Notes: a model not told the origin generated them from the letters alone. A stretch of DNA of 64,000 nt from Caecitellus pseudoparvulus (GCA_965644315.1 CBFFRQ010000089.1:124001-188000); one strand, 5' to 3'; shown: positions 1-8,723, counted from the first letter of the stretch. Numbers and translations: made by a program.

Positions 1-1
1 G

Positions 2-448
2 ACCAGCACAGGGGCCGCGCCCCCCGCCTGGTCAGACCTGGCGCCAGCGTGGTGTGCGACGTGTGACGCGTTGCGCCCGGCCGACGCAGGCGGCGCGGGT
101 GGGCCCACCACGGTGGAACACTTGGACGCGGCCGCACCACCTGCGTGGTTGCACCGCATGCGACAGGGGGACCTGGAGAGTTGCACCCGCTCCACAGGCC
201 CAGCCGCAGGGCATGAGCCATGCTGGCTGTGGGTGGCTGCCGCCGCGTGGGCAGCGCACGGCTTGTCAGGCCGTGCGCTGCGGAAGCTCCCGTTTCAAGC
301 ACACTCATTCCACGTTCAAGTGGCCGCAGCAGTGCCGGTGGAAGTCATGGCCGAGGCTGTCTTCCGTGCCGCACTGCACGAACAGGCTGCGCGGGAAGAC
401 CTGACGCGGGACAGCAGCACAAAGCTGAAGGATGCCCTGGCCAAGTGA
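2..448 (+). CDS. TRIP13: TRIP13/PCH2 AAA+ ATPase, C-terminal part (5' incomplete)
   Basis: The reading frame is open from base 2 to the stop at 446-448. The telling stretch is GLSGRALRKLPFQAH, followed by a hydrophobic strand and a charged helix ending DALAK. It matches the last about 60 residues of TRIP13/Pch2, whose family signature there is GLSGRxLRKLPFLAH and contains the sensor-2 arginine. TRIP13/Pch2 is a hexameric ATPase that remodels HORMA-domain proteins (Mad2, Hop1/HORMAD) in the spindle checkpoint and meiosis. The P-loop and Walker B motifs lie outside the window. The poorly conserved segment upstream of about base 230 may contain an intron, so the 5' part of this frame is uncertain. 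The gene converges on the EF-hand gene, with stops 25 bp apart. Confidence 0.72.
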   Translation, partial: TSTGAAPPAWSDLAPAWCATCDALRPADAGGAGGPTTVEHLDAAAPPAWLHRMRQGDLESCTRSTGPAAGHEPCWLWVAAAAWAAHGLSGRALRKLPFQAHSFHVQVAAAVPVEVMAEAVFRAALHEQAAREDLTRDSSTKLKDALAK

Positions 449-473
449 ATTGCACCCACCACCCGGGACGGAG

Positions 474-1531
474 TCACACCAGCACGCCATCATACACCAT
501 GTCAACAAAGGAAGGGTACTCCAGCCTGCCGTCCGCCGTGTGGGGGAAGCGCTGGAACAACTCGCTGCACTCTGACAGGGTCAGCGGCACCCCGAGCTGC
601 GCCAGCACCTTTCGACTGGAGGCAAGGTCCGTGGACCCTGTGCCCTCTTCATCAAAGTATCTGAACGCCCGCAGGAGTCTCTGAGGCTCCGTCTCCCGGG
701 CATTGCGCTTTTGCTCGCACTTCTCTCGGATGATGCGGAGGAAGCGCTGCACGCGCTCCTCCGCTTTGGCATCGCCGTCCGCCTCAGGCACCTGCCACAC
801 ACGCTGCAGCATGTCCACGAAAAATTCATCTGACGGCATGGTGCAGTGCAAGTCCGCGTAGTAGCTCAGGAAGTCGCTCTGCGCCACAGTGTCTGGCAGC
901 CCGCATGCAAGGTGCGACGCGACGTCTTCGGCTGTCTTCTGCCCTGCTGCAACGTCTGGATACGCATGGGGATGGAATGCAGCCAGGACCTGGTCCCGGC
1001 TCAACGTGACAGAGCCGGGGTCAATGTCAGGGTTTGTAAACTCGTCATACAGGTGGCGCACGGCCAGGTGCTCCCACACCTTTAGCAGCATGCGCTCCCG
1101 TCTGGCGGGCAGCGGGGTTGTCAGCGCCGCCAACACCTCTGAGATGCACACGTGCCCCGTGCGGTCTGGGTCGTACACTCGCATCATGGCTGAAAGGTGG
1201 TGCTTGGTTAGGAAGACGCCTGCGAGCCACCGGGGTGAGACTGTGGCTTGCATGCGTGCTACAGCTCACCCAGCACACACGCACCCAAGTGAGTCAGCGC
1301 TTCATTCAGCTCCTCCTGGTCGAGAAGCCCACTGTCTGCGCATTAGGCCCTTGCATTGTGTGCTCGCTGTGCTGCGCTCTGGGCCTGCGCGGCAGACCCA
1401 CCTCCCACGTCAGCCTTGCCCAGCACTTCCTGCATGCGGCCCAGTCCCATGTAGCCTTTGACGAACAGATCCTGACGCACCGAGTCGAGGACGGCGCGAG
1501 TGACAGCCTGAGGTGAGAAAGCGTCTGCCAT
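474..1531 (-). CDS. Calcyphosin-like EF-hand calcium-binding protein
   Basis: Three exons read on the minus strand: 1531-1402, 1335-1270 and 1219-474, giving 313 residues. The introns (66 and 50 bp) start GTGGGT and GTGAGC and both end GCAG. Joining them gives an unbroken EF-hand, DVGDSGLLDQEEL. Further EF-hand-like loops are YDPDRTGHVCISEVL, FDEEGTGSTDLASS and a degenerate loop near the C-terminus. The middle block (SDFLSYYADLHCTMPSDEF) has the layout of calcyphosin/CAPSL, where an F-x-x-YY-A segment follows the fourth EF-hand. Members are often found in flagella and cilia of protists. The start is the first ATG (MADAFSPQ). Several loops lack one acidic ligand, so not all are expected to bind calcium. 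Confidence 0.82.
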
Positions 1532-1795
1532 GGCTCGGGGCTGCGGAAATCGAGCAAGTCAACCCGCCACGCGTGTGTTGCGGTTCGAGCTTGGCTCAGC
1601 CAGGAGGCTTCCGAATCCTTGCGCAAGCAATGTGGAAGACAGCCTTTGGTGTAAGTGCGCGGCTTGTTTGTTGAAGAGGGGAATAGCCAGCCACATCTCC
1701 TTGTGCGCCTAACGTTGAAGCATTGAACGGCAGCGAAGGGGCAGGGGGGGGGGGGGGGTTCCGCACCCCCCCCCTGACAAGTTCATGCTTCGACC
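1532..1795. other. Intergenic spacer with poly-G/poly-C tracts
   Basis: No gene is seen. The spacer lies upstream of the EF-hand gene and ends at the left edge of the tandem array. It holds a run of 15 G (1744-1758) and, 7 bp later, 9 C (1766-1774), which could form a hairpin or a G-quadruplex. Confidence 0.6.
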
Positions 1796-1862
1796 GAGCA
1801 GTGGCGCTAGCGCCTCTCCGAGCGCCCAGCACCGCACCAGGTGCTCGCTGACATGACAACAT
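1796..1862. repeat. 67-bp direct repeat R, copy 1, with two palindromes
   Basis: This element recurs at 3568-3634 and 5340-5406 and marks the borders of the duplicated unit. It contains a perfect 12-bp palindrome GGCGCTAGCGCC (1803-1814) and a 6-bp inverted repeat AGCACC/GGTGCT with a 6-nt loop (1828-1845). In the third copy the palindrome is broken (GGCGCTAGTGCC, 5347-5358). It lies immediately 3' of each gene copy and 5' of the next, so it could act as a 3' processing or promoter element, or simply be the recombination seam. Confidence 0.8.
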
Positions 1863-2175
1863 CCACACCTTGCGAAACACTCCCCCACCCCATGTGCACC
1901 CTGCTAATGCCGCGGTCCGGAGAGGCCCAGGGGCCCTGTGAGAAGGCGAAGAATACACAGGGCGTGTCTGGGATTCTGAGGGGTGTTGGGGGGGGGGTGC
2001 GTGTCCCCGTGCAGAGCGTGCATGGACAATAATAATCAATGACACATAGATAGAACCCCCACTGATGACCTTGCGAGAGTGTGAACACGCGTGCGAAGAG
2101 CAGTTCAGCAGCAACGAGCAGGCCGGAGCGCAAGCCCTGGCAGCAGAGTCCACCACGACAAGTGCCAGATCGAAG

Positions 2176-3429
2176 ATGAGTGATTGGGTGACGGAGGCAC
2201 CAGAGGGAGTGTTCCAGCACCCCGAGGCACATCCACTGGAGGAGGATGAAGGCGAGTGGCTGCAGGAGGCGACCTTCCGCGGGCTGCCAGCTGCGTTCGA
2301 CGCTGGAGTTGTTGGCGGAGGGGAGCTGGAGGCCGCTGAGGTGTCCGCGGGCGTTCCTGGCAACGCCAAGGTACCGGGCGGCCTTGCGGGCATTGACGCC
2401 AGCTTCAGCGGGAAGAGTGGCGTGCAGGGAGGCATGCCTGCGGTGCCGGTGGCGGTGGTGCTGTCCCGGACCAAGTTCAGCGTCCCTGCGAAGGCCGGCG
2501 TTTCTGTCGGGCAGCGCGCAGCGGAAGTGCTGCAGACGGCCAAAGTGTGCCTGAAGGAGATGCGGGCAACCCTGTCGACTGAGGGCATGCCGTACGCTGT
2601 GTTGGGCACTGTGTACGACGACGTGACGTACTCCAGCACCGTGTTCGAGGTGGCCGTGCTGCGGTCGTCCAGTTCGAGCGAGGAGCTGGTTGTGGATGTG
2701 ACGCGGCGAAGCGGGGATGCCTTCCTGTTCGGGGACGCCTACCGTCGTCTGGCGGGGAAGGTGCTGGACATGCTGGGTCTGCCCGAGGAGAGCACTCCCT
2801 TCGGCGTGATGCGTGGCGAGGAGTGCGGGGGCCTGAACCGGGGCCTGAGCGTGCCGCAGCTGCCGGCATCCTTCGTGGCCAAGTACGGGGACTGCACTGG
2901 GGTGAAGGCGAACGCGTACCGCGCCCCGAGCGATGCCCCTGCGAGGCCGGCACTGGCACCCAGCACAAGCGAGAGCGAGGACCCGCCCAGCAGCTCTGTG
3001 GATGGGCAGGTGTCTGAGATGCTGTCTGCGGCACAGGGCGAGAGTGACGAGGACTACGAGCAAGTGTTGTGCGGCGCCCGCCAGCTGTGCGAGGCCGTGA
3101 TGGAGGACACGGAGCAGGCGATGTCAGTGCCGGCGGAGGGGACGGTGACGGCAGCGTTGATCGGGTCAGGGGAGCACCTGCGGAAGTTGGCGTCCGTCGT
3201 GGAGAGCGTCGTGGCAAGTCCGACGACGGAGTTGCTGATGCCGGTGTGCGTGTCTGCGTGCGTGGCGTTGAGCATGATGCCGGCGTCACAGAGCGATGAT
3301 GACGTGGCTGCGGGGCGGCAGGCAGTGCGGGGTGCGCTGTCTGCGCTGGCGGAGTGTCCCCTTGCGAAGTCTGGTGTGATGCCTCAGCACGTGCAGGACG
3401 CGATGCGCGAGGTGTTGAGCAGCGCGTAG
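2176..3429 (+). CDS. Unrecognised acidic protein, tandem copy A
   Basis: A single-exon frame of 417 residues starting at MSDWVTEAPE. An in-frame ATG at 2065 would add 37 residues, but it is GTG in the sister copy, so 2176 is preferred. I do not recognise the family. Residues about 140-220 form a compact block: FEVAVLR, a short serine loop, then a hydrophobic strand leading to RRSGDAFLFGDAYRR and an amphipathic helix. It resembles the small alpha/beta modules found at the end of some kinases and signalling proteins (KA1-like), which is only a guess. A Ser/Glu/Asp-rich linker (about 275-310) precedes a helical C-terminal half with repeated hydrophobic helices. No signal peptide or membrane segment is visible. 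The opposite strand is also open, as expected from the GC content. Confidence 0.6.
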   Translation: MSDWVTEAPEGVFQHPEAHPLEEDEGEWLQEATFRGLPAAFDAGVVGGGELEAAEVSAGVPGNAKVPGGLAGIDASFSGKSGVQGGMPAVPVAVVLSRTKFSVPAKAGVSVGQRAAEVLQTAKVCLKEMRATLSTEGMPYAVLGTVYDDVTYSSTVFEVAVLRSSSSSEELVVDVTRRSGDAFLFGDAYRRLAGKVLDMLGLPEESTPFGVMRGEECGGLNRGLSVPQLPASFVAKYGDCTGVKANAYRAPSDAPARPALAPSTSESEDPPSSSVDGQVSEMLSAAQGESDEDYEQVLCGARQLCEAVMEDTEQAMSVPAEGTVTAALIGSGEHLRKLASVVESVVASPTTELLMPVCVSACVALSMMPASQSDDDVAAGRQAVRGALSALAECPLAKSGVMPQHVQDAMREVLSSA

Positions 3430-3947
3430 TGGTATTGGAATAGTTTTTTGTTAGCGAATGCAGAGAGAGTAGCGAGTCACGGTGTGTGTGTGTGTGTGGG
3501 CAGTCAGCAGCAGCAGCGGGAGGAGCAACGGGTGCTGGTGGGCGAGGCTGCACACGCCACGTTGCCGGAGCAGTGGCGCTAGCGCCTCTCCGAGCGCCCA
3601 GCACCGCACCAGGTGCTCGCTGACATGACAACATCCACACCTTGCGAAACACTCCCCCACCCCATGTACACCCTGCTAATGCCGCGGTCCGGAGAGGCCC
3701 AGGGGCCCTGTGAGAAGGCGAAGAATACACAGGGCGTGTCTGGGATTCTGAGGGGTGTTGGGGGGGGGGTGCGTGTCCCCGTGCAGAGCGTGCATGGACA
3801 ATAATAATCAATGACACATAGATAGAACCCCCACTGGTGACCTTGCGAGAGTGTGAACACGCGTGCGAAGAGCAGTTCAGCAGCAACGAGCAGGCCGGAG
3901 CGCAAGCCCTGGCAGCAGAGTCCACCACGACAAGTGCCAGATCGAAG
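3430..3947. other. Spacer between the two tandem gene copies
   Basis: It holds the 3' flank of copy A, a (GT) microsatellite (3481-3497), the second 67-bp R element (3568-3634), a 10-G run near 3758-3767, and an AT-rich stretch just before the gene (ataataatcaatgacac, about 3800) that could serve as a core promoter. All of it is repeated 1,772 bp upstream, except that copy A's upstream flank to the left of 1796 is unrelated. Confidence 0.5.
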
Positions 3948-5201
3948 ATGAGTGATTGGGTGACGGAGGCACCAGAGGGAGTGTTCCAGCACCCCGAGGC
4001 ACATCCACTGGAGGAGGATGAAGGCGAGTGGCTGCAGGAGGCGACCTTCCGCGGGCTGCCAGCTGCGTTCGACGCTGGAGTTGTTGGCGGAGGGGAGCTG
4101 GAGGCCGCTGAGGTGTCCGCGGGCGTTCCTGGCAACGCCAAGGTACCGGGCGGCCTTGCGGGCATTGACGCCAGCTTCAGCGGGAAGAGTGGCGTGCAGG
4201 GAGGCATGCCTGCGGTGCCGGTGGCGGTGGTGCTGTCCCGGACCAAGTTCAGCGTCCCTGCGAAGGCCGGCGTTTCTGTCGGGCAGCGCGCAGCGGAAGT
4301 GCTGCAGACGGCCAAAGTGTGCTTGAAGGAGATGCGGGCAACCCTGTCGACTGAGGGCATGCCATACGCTGTGTTGGGCACTGTGTACGACGACGTGACG
4401 TACTCCAGCACCGTGTTCGAGGTGGCCGTGCTGCGGTCGTCCAGTTCGAGCGAGGAGCTGGTTGTGGATGTGACGCGGCGAAGCGGGGATGCCTTCCTGT
4501 TCGGGGACGCCTACCGTCGTCTGGCGGGGAAGGTGCTGGACATGCTGGGTCTGCCCGAGGAGAGCACTCCCTTCGGCGTGATGCGTGGCGAGGAGTGCGG
4601 GGGCCTGAACCGGGGCCTGAGCGTGCCGCAGCTGCCGGCATCCTTCGTGGCCAAGTACGGGGACTGCACTGGGGTGAAGGCGAACGCGTACCGCGCCCCG
4701 AGCGATGCCCCTGCGAGGCCGGCACTGGCACCCAGCACAAGCGAGAGCGAGGACCCGCCCAGCAGCTCTGTGGATGGGCAGGTGTCTGAGATGCTGTCTG
4801 CGGCACAGGGCGAGAGTGACGAGGACTACGAGCAAGTGTTGTGCGGCGCCCGCCAGCTGTGCGAGGCCGTGATGGAGGACACGGAGCAGGCGATGTCAGT
4901 GCCGGCGGAGGGGACGGTGACGGCAGCGTTGATCGGGTCAGGGGAGCACCTGCGGAAGTTGGCGTCCGTCGTGGAGAGCGTCGTGGCAAGTCCGACGACG
5001 GAGTTGCTGATGCCGGTGTGCGTGTCTGCGTGCGTGGCGTTGAGCATGATGCCGGCGTCACAGAGCGATGATGACGTGGCTGCGGGGCGGCAGGCAGTGC
5101 GGGGTGCGCTGTCTGCGCTGGCGGAGTGTCCCCTTGCGAAGTCTGGTGTGATGCCTCAGCACGTGCAGGACGCGATGCGCGAGGTGTTGAGCAGCGCGTA
5201 G
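3948..5201 (+). CDS. Unrecognised acidic protein, tandem copy B
   Basis: This copy encodes exactly the same 417 residues as the gene at 2176-3429. The upstream alternative start is GTG here (3837), so translation should begin at 3948. The only coding differences seen are two synonymous changes (CTG to TTG at 4323 and CCG to CCA at 4364). The upstream region up to 3568 is also duplicated, so the two genes probably have the same promoter and expression. The 3' flank runs into the truncated third R element and then the AT-rich tRNA island. Confidence 0.6.
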   Translation: MSDWVTEAPEGVFQHPEAHPLEEDEGEWLQEATFRGLPAAFDAGVVGGGELEAAEVSAGVPGNAKVPGGLAGIDASFSGKSGVQGGMPAVPVAVVLSRTKFSVPAKAGVSVGQRAAEVLQTAKVCLKEMRATLSTEGMPYAVLGTVYDDVTYSSTVFEVAVLRSSSSSEELVVDVTRRSGDAFLFGDAYRRLAGKVLDMLGLPEESTPFGVMRGEECGGLNRGLSVPQLPASFVAKYGDCTGVKANAYRAPSDAPARPALAPSTSESEDPPSSSVDGQVSEMLSAAQGESDEDYEQVLCGARQLCEAVMEDTEQAMSVPAEGTVTAALIGSGEHLRKLASVVESVVASPTTELLMPVCVSACVALSMMPASQSDDDVAAGRQAVRGALSALAECPLAKSGVMPQHVQDAMREVLSSA

Positions 5202-5459
5202 TGGTATTGGAATAGTTTTTTGTTAGCGAATGCAGAGAGAGTAGCGAGTCACGGTGTGTGTGTGTGTGTGGGCAGTCAGCAGCAGCAGCGGGAGGAGCAA
5301 CGGGTGCTGGTGGGCGAGGCTGCACACGCCACGTTGCCGGAGCGGTGGCGCTAGTGCCTCTCCGAGCGCCCAGCACCGCACCAGGTGCTCGCTGACATGA
5401 CAGCATGTTGCACAAGGAATGTCAACACAAAAAGCATAACTTTTTCGCCTCATATATCG

Positions 5460-5465
5460 AAAAAA
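5460..5465 (-). terminator. RNA polymerase III terminator of tRNA-Arg
   Basis: Six consecutive T on the minus strand, beginning five bases past the tRNA discriminator base, as expected for a Pol III stop signal. Confidence 0.75.
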
Positions 5466-5470
5466 CAATG

Positions 5471-5543
5471 CAGATGTGACGGGGGTCGAACCCGCGACCG
5501 TTTGGTTAGAAGCCAAACGCGCTAGCCACTGCGCCACACATCC
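5471..5543 (-). tRNA. trnR-UCU: tRNA-Arg (anticodon TCT)
   Basis: Read on the minus strand, the 73 nt fold as a complete cloverleaf: acceptor GGATGTG/CACATCT (one G-U pair), D-stem GCGC/GCGC, anticodon stem TTTGG/CCAAA around loop CTTCTAA (anticodon TCT, Arg AGA), a 5-nt variable loop, and T-arm GCGGG-TTCGACC-CCCGT. No intron is present and CCA is not encoded, as in nuclear tRNAs. The T-arm provides a good B box. It sits in an AT-rich island (about 5400-5700) immediately beside the end of the tandem array. Confidence 0.96.
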
Positions 5544-5825
5544 GGTAAACATTACCTTTCGTAAGAAAAATTGCGTACATAATAAAAAAGAGCATTCGTT
5601 TTGCACTATTTCCAATTTTCCCTCCTTCTTGCGGGGGCAGTGAATGGGGGCCGTGTAATTTTCGGATAGCTGGGTATCGGGAAGCCTGCAGTTTATATTT
5701 TACGATCGGATTCGTCGTAGACGCCTGTGGGAGAGGCACGCTAGACCGGTCTTGCCCCTCCTGCCTGCTGGTTTCCTGACTACTTCGAATCGCGGCAGGC
5801 GCTGCAGTGTACGACTCCTGCTGGC
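5544..5825. other. AT-rich spacer upstream of the tRNA and the 965-residue gene
   Basis: No gene is seen. The part up to about 5700 is clearly AT-rich compared with the rest of the window (runs such as aataaaaaag). It must contain the 5' flank of the tRNA gene on one strand and the promoter of the gene at 5826 on the other. Confidence 0.5.
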
Positions 5826-8723
5826 ATGGACAGACGGGCATACACAAAGGCTGCACGTCTGGTGTGGCAAGCTGCGGCTGGTCGGCCCCAGTGCCTGCCA
5901 GGGCGTGCTTTTCTCAGACCGTCCCTGGAGCAATTTCCGCTGCGAGCTCGGCCGTGTGTCGCCAGTGTGCCTGCGGCTGGGGTGCACTCCACCGCATCCC
6001 CCCCGCGTGATCCCGACCAAAGCAAGCCAGGTTCAGTAGGAGGTCTAGCTGCGTTCCTCAGGCGCCAGGCGCAGGAGACTCCCCGCGTGCCGCTTGTGGA
6101 GGTCAGCGTCGGCCCCGGTCCATGGGAGGAGGCCAGCCACGTGCCAGGGGACCCAAAGTGGGACTTCTCCCGCGTGCCTTCCCTGGCTGCAAACTACTCC
6201 TCCCCGACCCAGGGCCTGCGAGGCTTCACGTGGGCCGCCTCACACCTGCCTCGCCTGGGGGCAGTGCGGGACGCAGACCTGCGCGCCCAGGCCGGCTCCC
6301 TGCTCACCAAGCTCAACCGGGAAGCCCTCACGCCAGCCACAGCCAGCGCCGTCGTCGCTGCAGTGGTCGCCACGGGCCAGCGCAGCTCGGCGCCCAGCAC
6401 CGACGTCTCCTCCGCCGTCGCGCAGCTGGTGGCCCACCTCCTGGCTCGCAAGCGCTTCGAGGATGGGCGGCTGCTGGCGGACACGGGCGTGGCGGCGGGC
6501 CTGCGCAGCGCCCTGCTGGACCAGCTCGCCGTCGTGGCGGCGCTGATGGCTGGCGGCGGTCCGGCTCTGGAGCCTGCCTTGGCGGCGTTGCAGGGTGCGG
6601 GGCGGGCGCTGGATGTGGCGTTTTGGCGGGGCGTGGCGGAGGGGGTGCGGGGTGCCCCCCACATGTCAGTGCTGCTGCCCCTGGCGCCCTTCCTCCTGCA
6701 GTTGCCAGCGGAGGAGCTGGGCGCCACCGCCATCACCAGTGTACTGCTTGCCGCTCTGCACGGCGGCAGTGCGCAGTGGGCTGGCCAGGCGCTGGATGTG
6801 CTGGGGGGGGTGGTGCAGGGGGGCGTGCCCGGTTGGTGGGAGGGGGGTGGGGGTGACCACCTCACACCCCGCACTCGGCTCCTGGTGTGGGCTGTGCTGG
6901 ATGCGCTGGCCATGGGCGTGCACCAGGCAACCCCTGCCTTTGGGGGGTATGAGGGGGGCTCCCGCCCGGGGCACTTCAACACCGCTGGCGCAGCCTTTAA
7001 CGGCTTGCTAGCCCTGGCAGCGCAGGAGGATTTCTCTGCTGTCCCGCTCTGGGCAGCCCTCAGCTCACGCCTGCTGTCTGCAGGCGTGGTGGCACTGCCC
7101 GCCCCCTCCCCCTGGCTCAGGCAGTGCACGCCCAAGCCAGCACCACGCCCGGCGCAAGAGGCGGAGGCTGCGGCAGCCTTGGACCCCACCTTGCGCCCAG
7201 TGCCCTGGCCCCGCAGCAGCAGTCGCGGCAATGTGCCGCTGGATGCCATGGTGGCGGTGGCGGTGGACCAGGGGCAGAAGGCGGCTGCCGGTGGGGGCGC
7301 CGCCCCACCCCTCACGCCCGGGGCTATGCAAAAGCTCGCAGCTCTCTGCACAACAGGCCATGATGGGTGTTCGCTGGAGACCTTGGCGTGGGTGGTGCAG
7401 GCACGACCTCGCATCGTGCCCCTGCTGCACGACGGCGCCTGCCGCAGCTCCGAGGCGGAGGTGCCAGCGGGGCTGCTGGTGCAGGGGGACGTGACGGAGG
7501 GGTGTGCAGGGGGGCCCTCACACCCCTCCGTCACCTACCTCTACGCCCTCCTTCGCACCGCCCCGCCAGCAGTGGCCCTGACACCTTGGCACGACACAGT
7601 GCGTCGCTGCGCGCGCGTGGCAAGGGAAGGAGAGGCCCTGGCGCCAGTGCCCGGCTCGCCGCTGTTCCTAGCTCCCGACGTGTTCAGGGCTGGCTTCGCC
7701 GCCCTCACTGCCCTGCCCACCCCCCAGCACGAGGCCGCCCAGCCCGCCTTGCACCCCGCCCTCGCGGCAGTGACCTTGCATGTGGATGGCAGCATCGCCT
7801 GGCACGCCGACGCCGTGGCGGAACAAGCTGAGGCCGGGCACGTGGAGAACGCTGTGGCGTTGGTGGCCCAGCTGGGCGCTGTGACGTCTGGCGCCCAGCG
7901 TGCCGCGTTGCGCATGGGCGCCGTGACGGCAGTGGCGCTGCTGAGCAGCTCGCTGGTGGGGGCCTGGCGCCGCCTGCGCCACTCTGCACTGCCCACTGCC
8001 GCCCCTGCCACATGGGCGGAGCTGACCAGCGAAGTGCTGGTGCAGCTGGGGCAGGGCGTGGAGTTTGCGGCGGGGATGGGGCCACACGCCGCACTCGCGG
8101 GGCCATCGGGCGGCGCCGGCGCCCCCCCCCTGCTCTTCACAAGCCCGCCAGACCACCAGACAACAGGCGCAAGCGCGGTGGACGCGTCGCTGCGTGCGCT
8201 GCGGTTGGCCTGCGCCGGCGCCCTGCGCGTGGAGGGTGGCACGTCCGCCCCCCTGGATCCGGCGGCAGCCGAATCCGCGGCAGCACTGCGGGGCCTCGCC
8301 AGCGCCATGGCCGAGTTGGCCGCTGTGCCAGGCGTGCCGCTGCAGCGCATTGTGCAGGTGGTGCTGGCGCTGGACTGCGCAGATCAGCTGCCTGGCCTGC
8401 TCTCCCCGGCAGCGGCGCAGCAGAGGGGCCCGTCTGACGACCCGCCGCCCTGCTCAGCGACTGCCTTCCTGGACCTGGTGCAGCTGTGCCAGGCATCCCT
8501 GGCTGCGGATGAGCGGCGTGGGGGTGGGCCTGCGGGCTTGCCGTGGATTCATGCCCGTTCCCTGGCCCTCGTCTTGCTACGGTGGGTGGCGGCGGGGGCG
8601 GTGGAGCCCTCCACGCCGGATATGCCGCGGCACATCTCAGAGCTGGCCAGTGCCGTGACTGCTGCAGAGGAGCGACGCCTGGCACGTGGCAAGCGCGGCG
8701 CAGGGACAGCGCATGGCAAGTAG
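5826..8723 (+). CDS. Large helical protein, probably mitochondrial, family unknown
   Basis: A single-exon frame of 965 residues. The first about 55 residues (MDRRAYTKAARLVWQAAAGR and on) are rich in Arg and Ala, nearly free of acidic residues, and able to form an amphipathic helix, the usual look of a mitochondrial targeting peptide. The rest is a long series of Ala/Leu-rich helices with short Gly/Pro linkers, suggesting an alpha-solenoid (HEAT-, TPR- or PPR-like), but no repeat consensus could be fixed by eye. No membrane segment or catalytic motif is evident. Large solenoids of this kind in mitochondria often act on organelle RNA; that is a guess here. The stop at 8721-8723 is followed by a G-rich stretch and a short CA repeat. 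Confidence 0.62.
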   Translation: MDRRAYTKAARLVWQAAAGRPQCLPGRAFLRPSLEQFPLRARPCVASVPAAGVHSTASPPRDPDQSKPGSVGGLAAFLRRQAQETPRVPLVEVSVGPGPWEEASHVPGDPKWDFSRVPSLAANYSSPTQGLRGFTWAASHLPRLGAVRDADLRAQAGSLLTKLNREALTPATASAVVAAVVATGQRSSAPSTDVSSAVAQLVAHLLARKRFEDGRLLADTGVAAGLRSALLDQLAVVAALMAGGGPALEPALAALQGAGRALDVAFWRGVAEGVRGAPHMSVLLPLAPFLLQLPAEELGATAITSVLLAALHGGSAQWAGQALDVLGGVVQGGVPGWWEGGGGDHLTPRTRLLVWAVLDALAMGVHQATPAFGGYEGGSRPGHFNTAGAAFNGLLALAAQEDFSAVPLWAALSSRLLSAGVVALPAPSPWLRQCTPKPAPRPAQEAEAAAALDPTLRPVPWPRSSSRGNVPLDAMVAVAVDQGQKAAAGGGAAPPLTPGAMQKLAALCTTGHDGCSLETLAWVVQARPRIVPLLHDGACRSSEAEVPAGLLVQGDVTEGCAGGPSHPSVTYLYALLRTAPPAVALTPWHDTVRRCARVAREGEALAPVPGSPLFLAPDVFRAGFAALTALPTPQHEAAQPALHPALAAVTLHVDGSIAWHADAVAEQAEAGHVENAVALVAQLGAVTSGAQRAALRMGAVTAVALLSSSLVGAWRRLRHSALPTAAPATWAELTSEVLVQLGQGVEFAAGMGPHAALAGPSGGAGAPPLLFTSPPDHQTTGASAVDASLRALRLACAGALRVEGGTSAPLDPAAAESAAALRGLASAMAELAAVPGVPLQRIVQVVLALDCADQLPGLLSPAAAQQRGPSDDPPPCSATAFLDLVQLCQASLAADERRGGGPAGLPWIHARSLALVLLRWVAAGAVEPSTPDMPRHISELASAVTAAEERRLARGKRGAGTAHGK

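Larger units (their letters stand above)
1796..5406 (+). repeat. Head-to-tail tandem duplication, 1,772-bp unit, two full copies plus a 67-bp stub
   Basis: Unit A spans 1796-3567, unit B 3568-5339, and a third copy begins at 5340 but leaves the repeat after about 67 bp (5406). Every position in A recurs 1,772 bp downstream. By eye I found only four differences: G1896/A3668, A2065/G3837, C2551/T4323 and G2592/A4364. The last two are synonymous in the encoded gene. The array can also be read as three direct copies of a 67-bp element separating two copies of a 1.7-kb gene. Such near-identity implies very recent duplication or ongoing gene conversion. An assembly artefact is possible but less likely, because the copies differ at specific bases. 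Confidence 0.95.

Noticed and set aside
3981-4250. Possible virophage, retrotransposon or other mobile-element genes in the tandem array
   Set aside because: No transposase, integrase, reverse transcriptase, capsid or ATPase motif could be read in any frame of the unit, so no mobile-element call is made beyond the repeat structure.
1807-4835. Long minus-strand frames (418-644 codons) across the tandem units
   Set aside because: They are Arg/His/Pro-rich, as antisense frames in GC-rich genes usually are, lack domain-like patterning, and overlap the better-composed plus-strand gene.
6194-7534. 446-codon minus-strand frame inside the 965-residue gene
   Set aside because: Antisense shadow: Ala/Ser/Pro/Arg-rich without motifs, while the plus frame is open more than twice as long with a targeting-like N-terminus.
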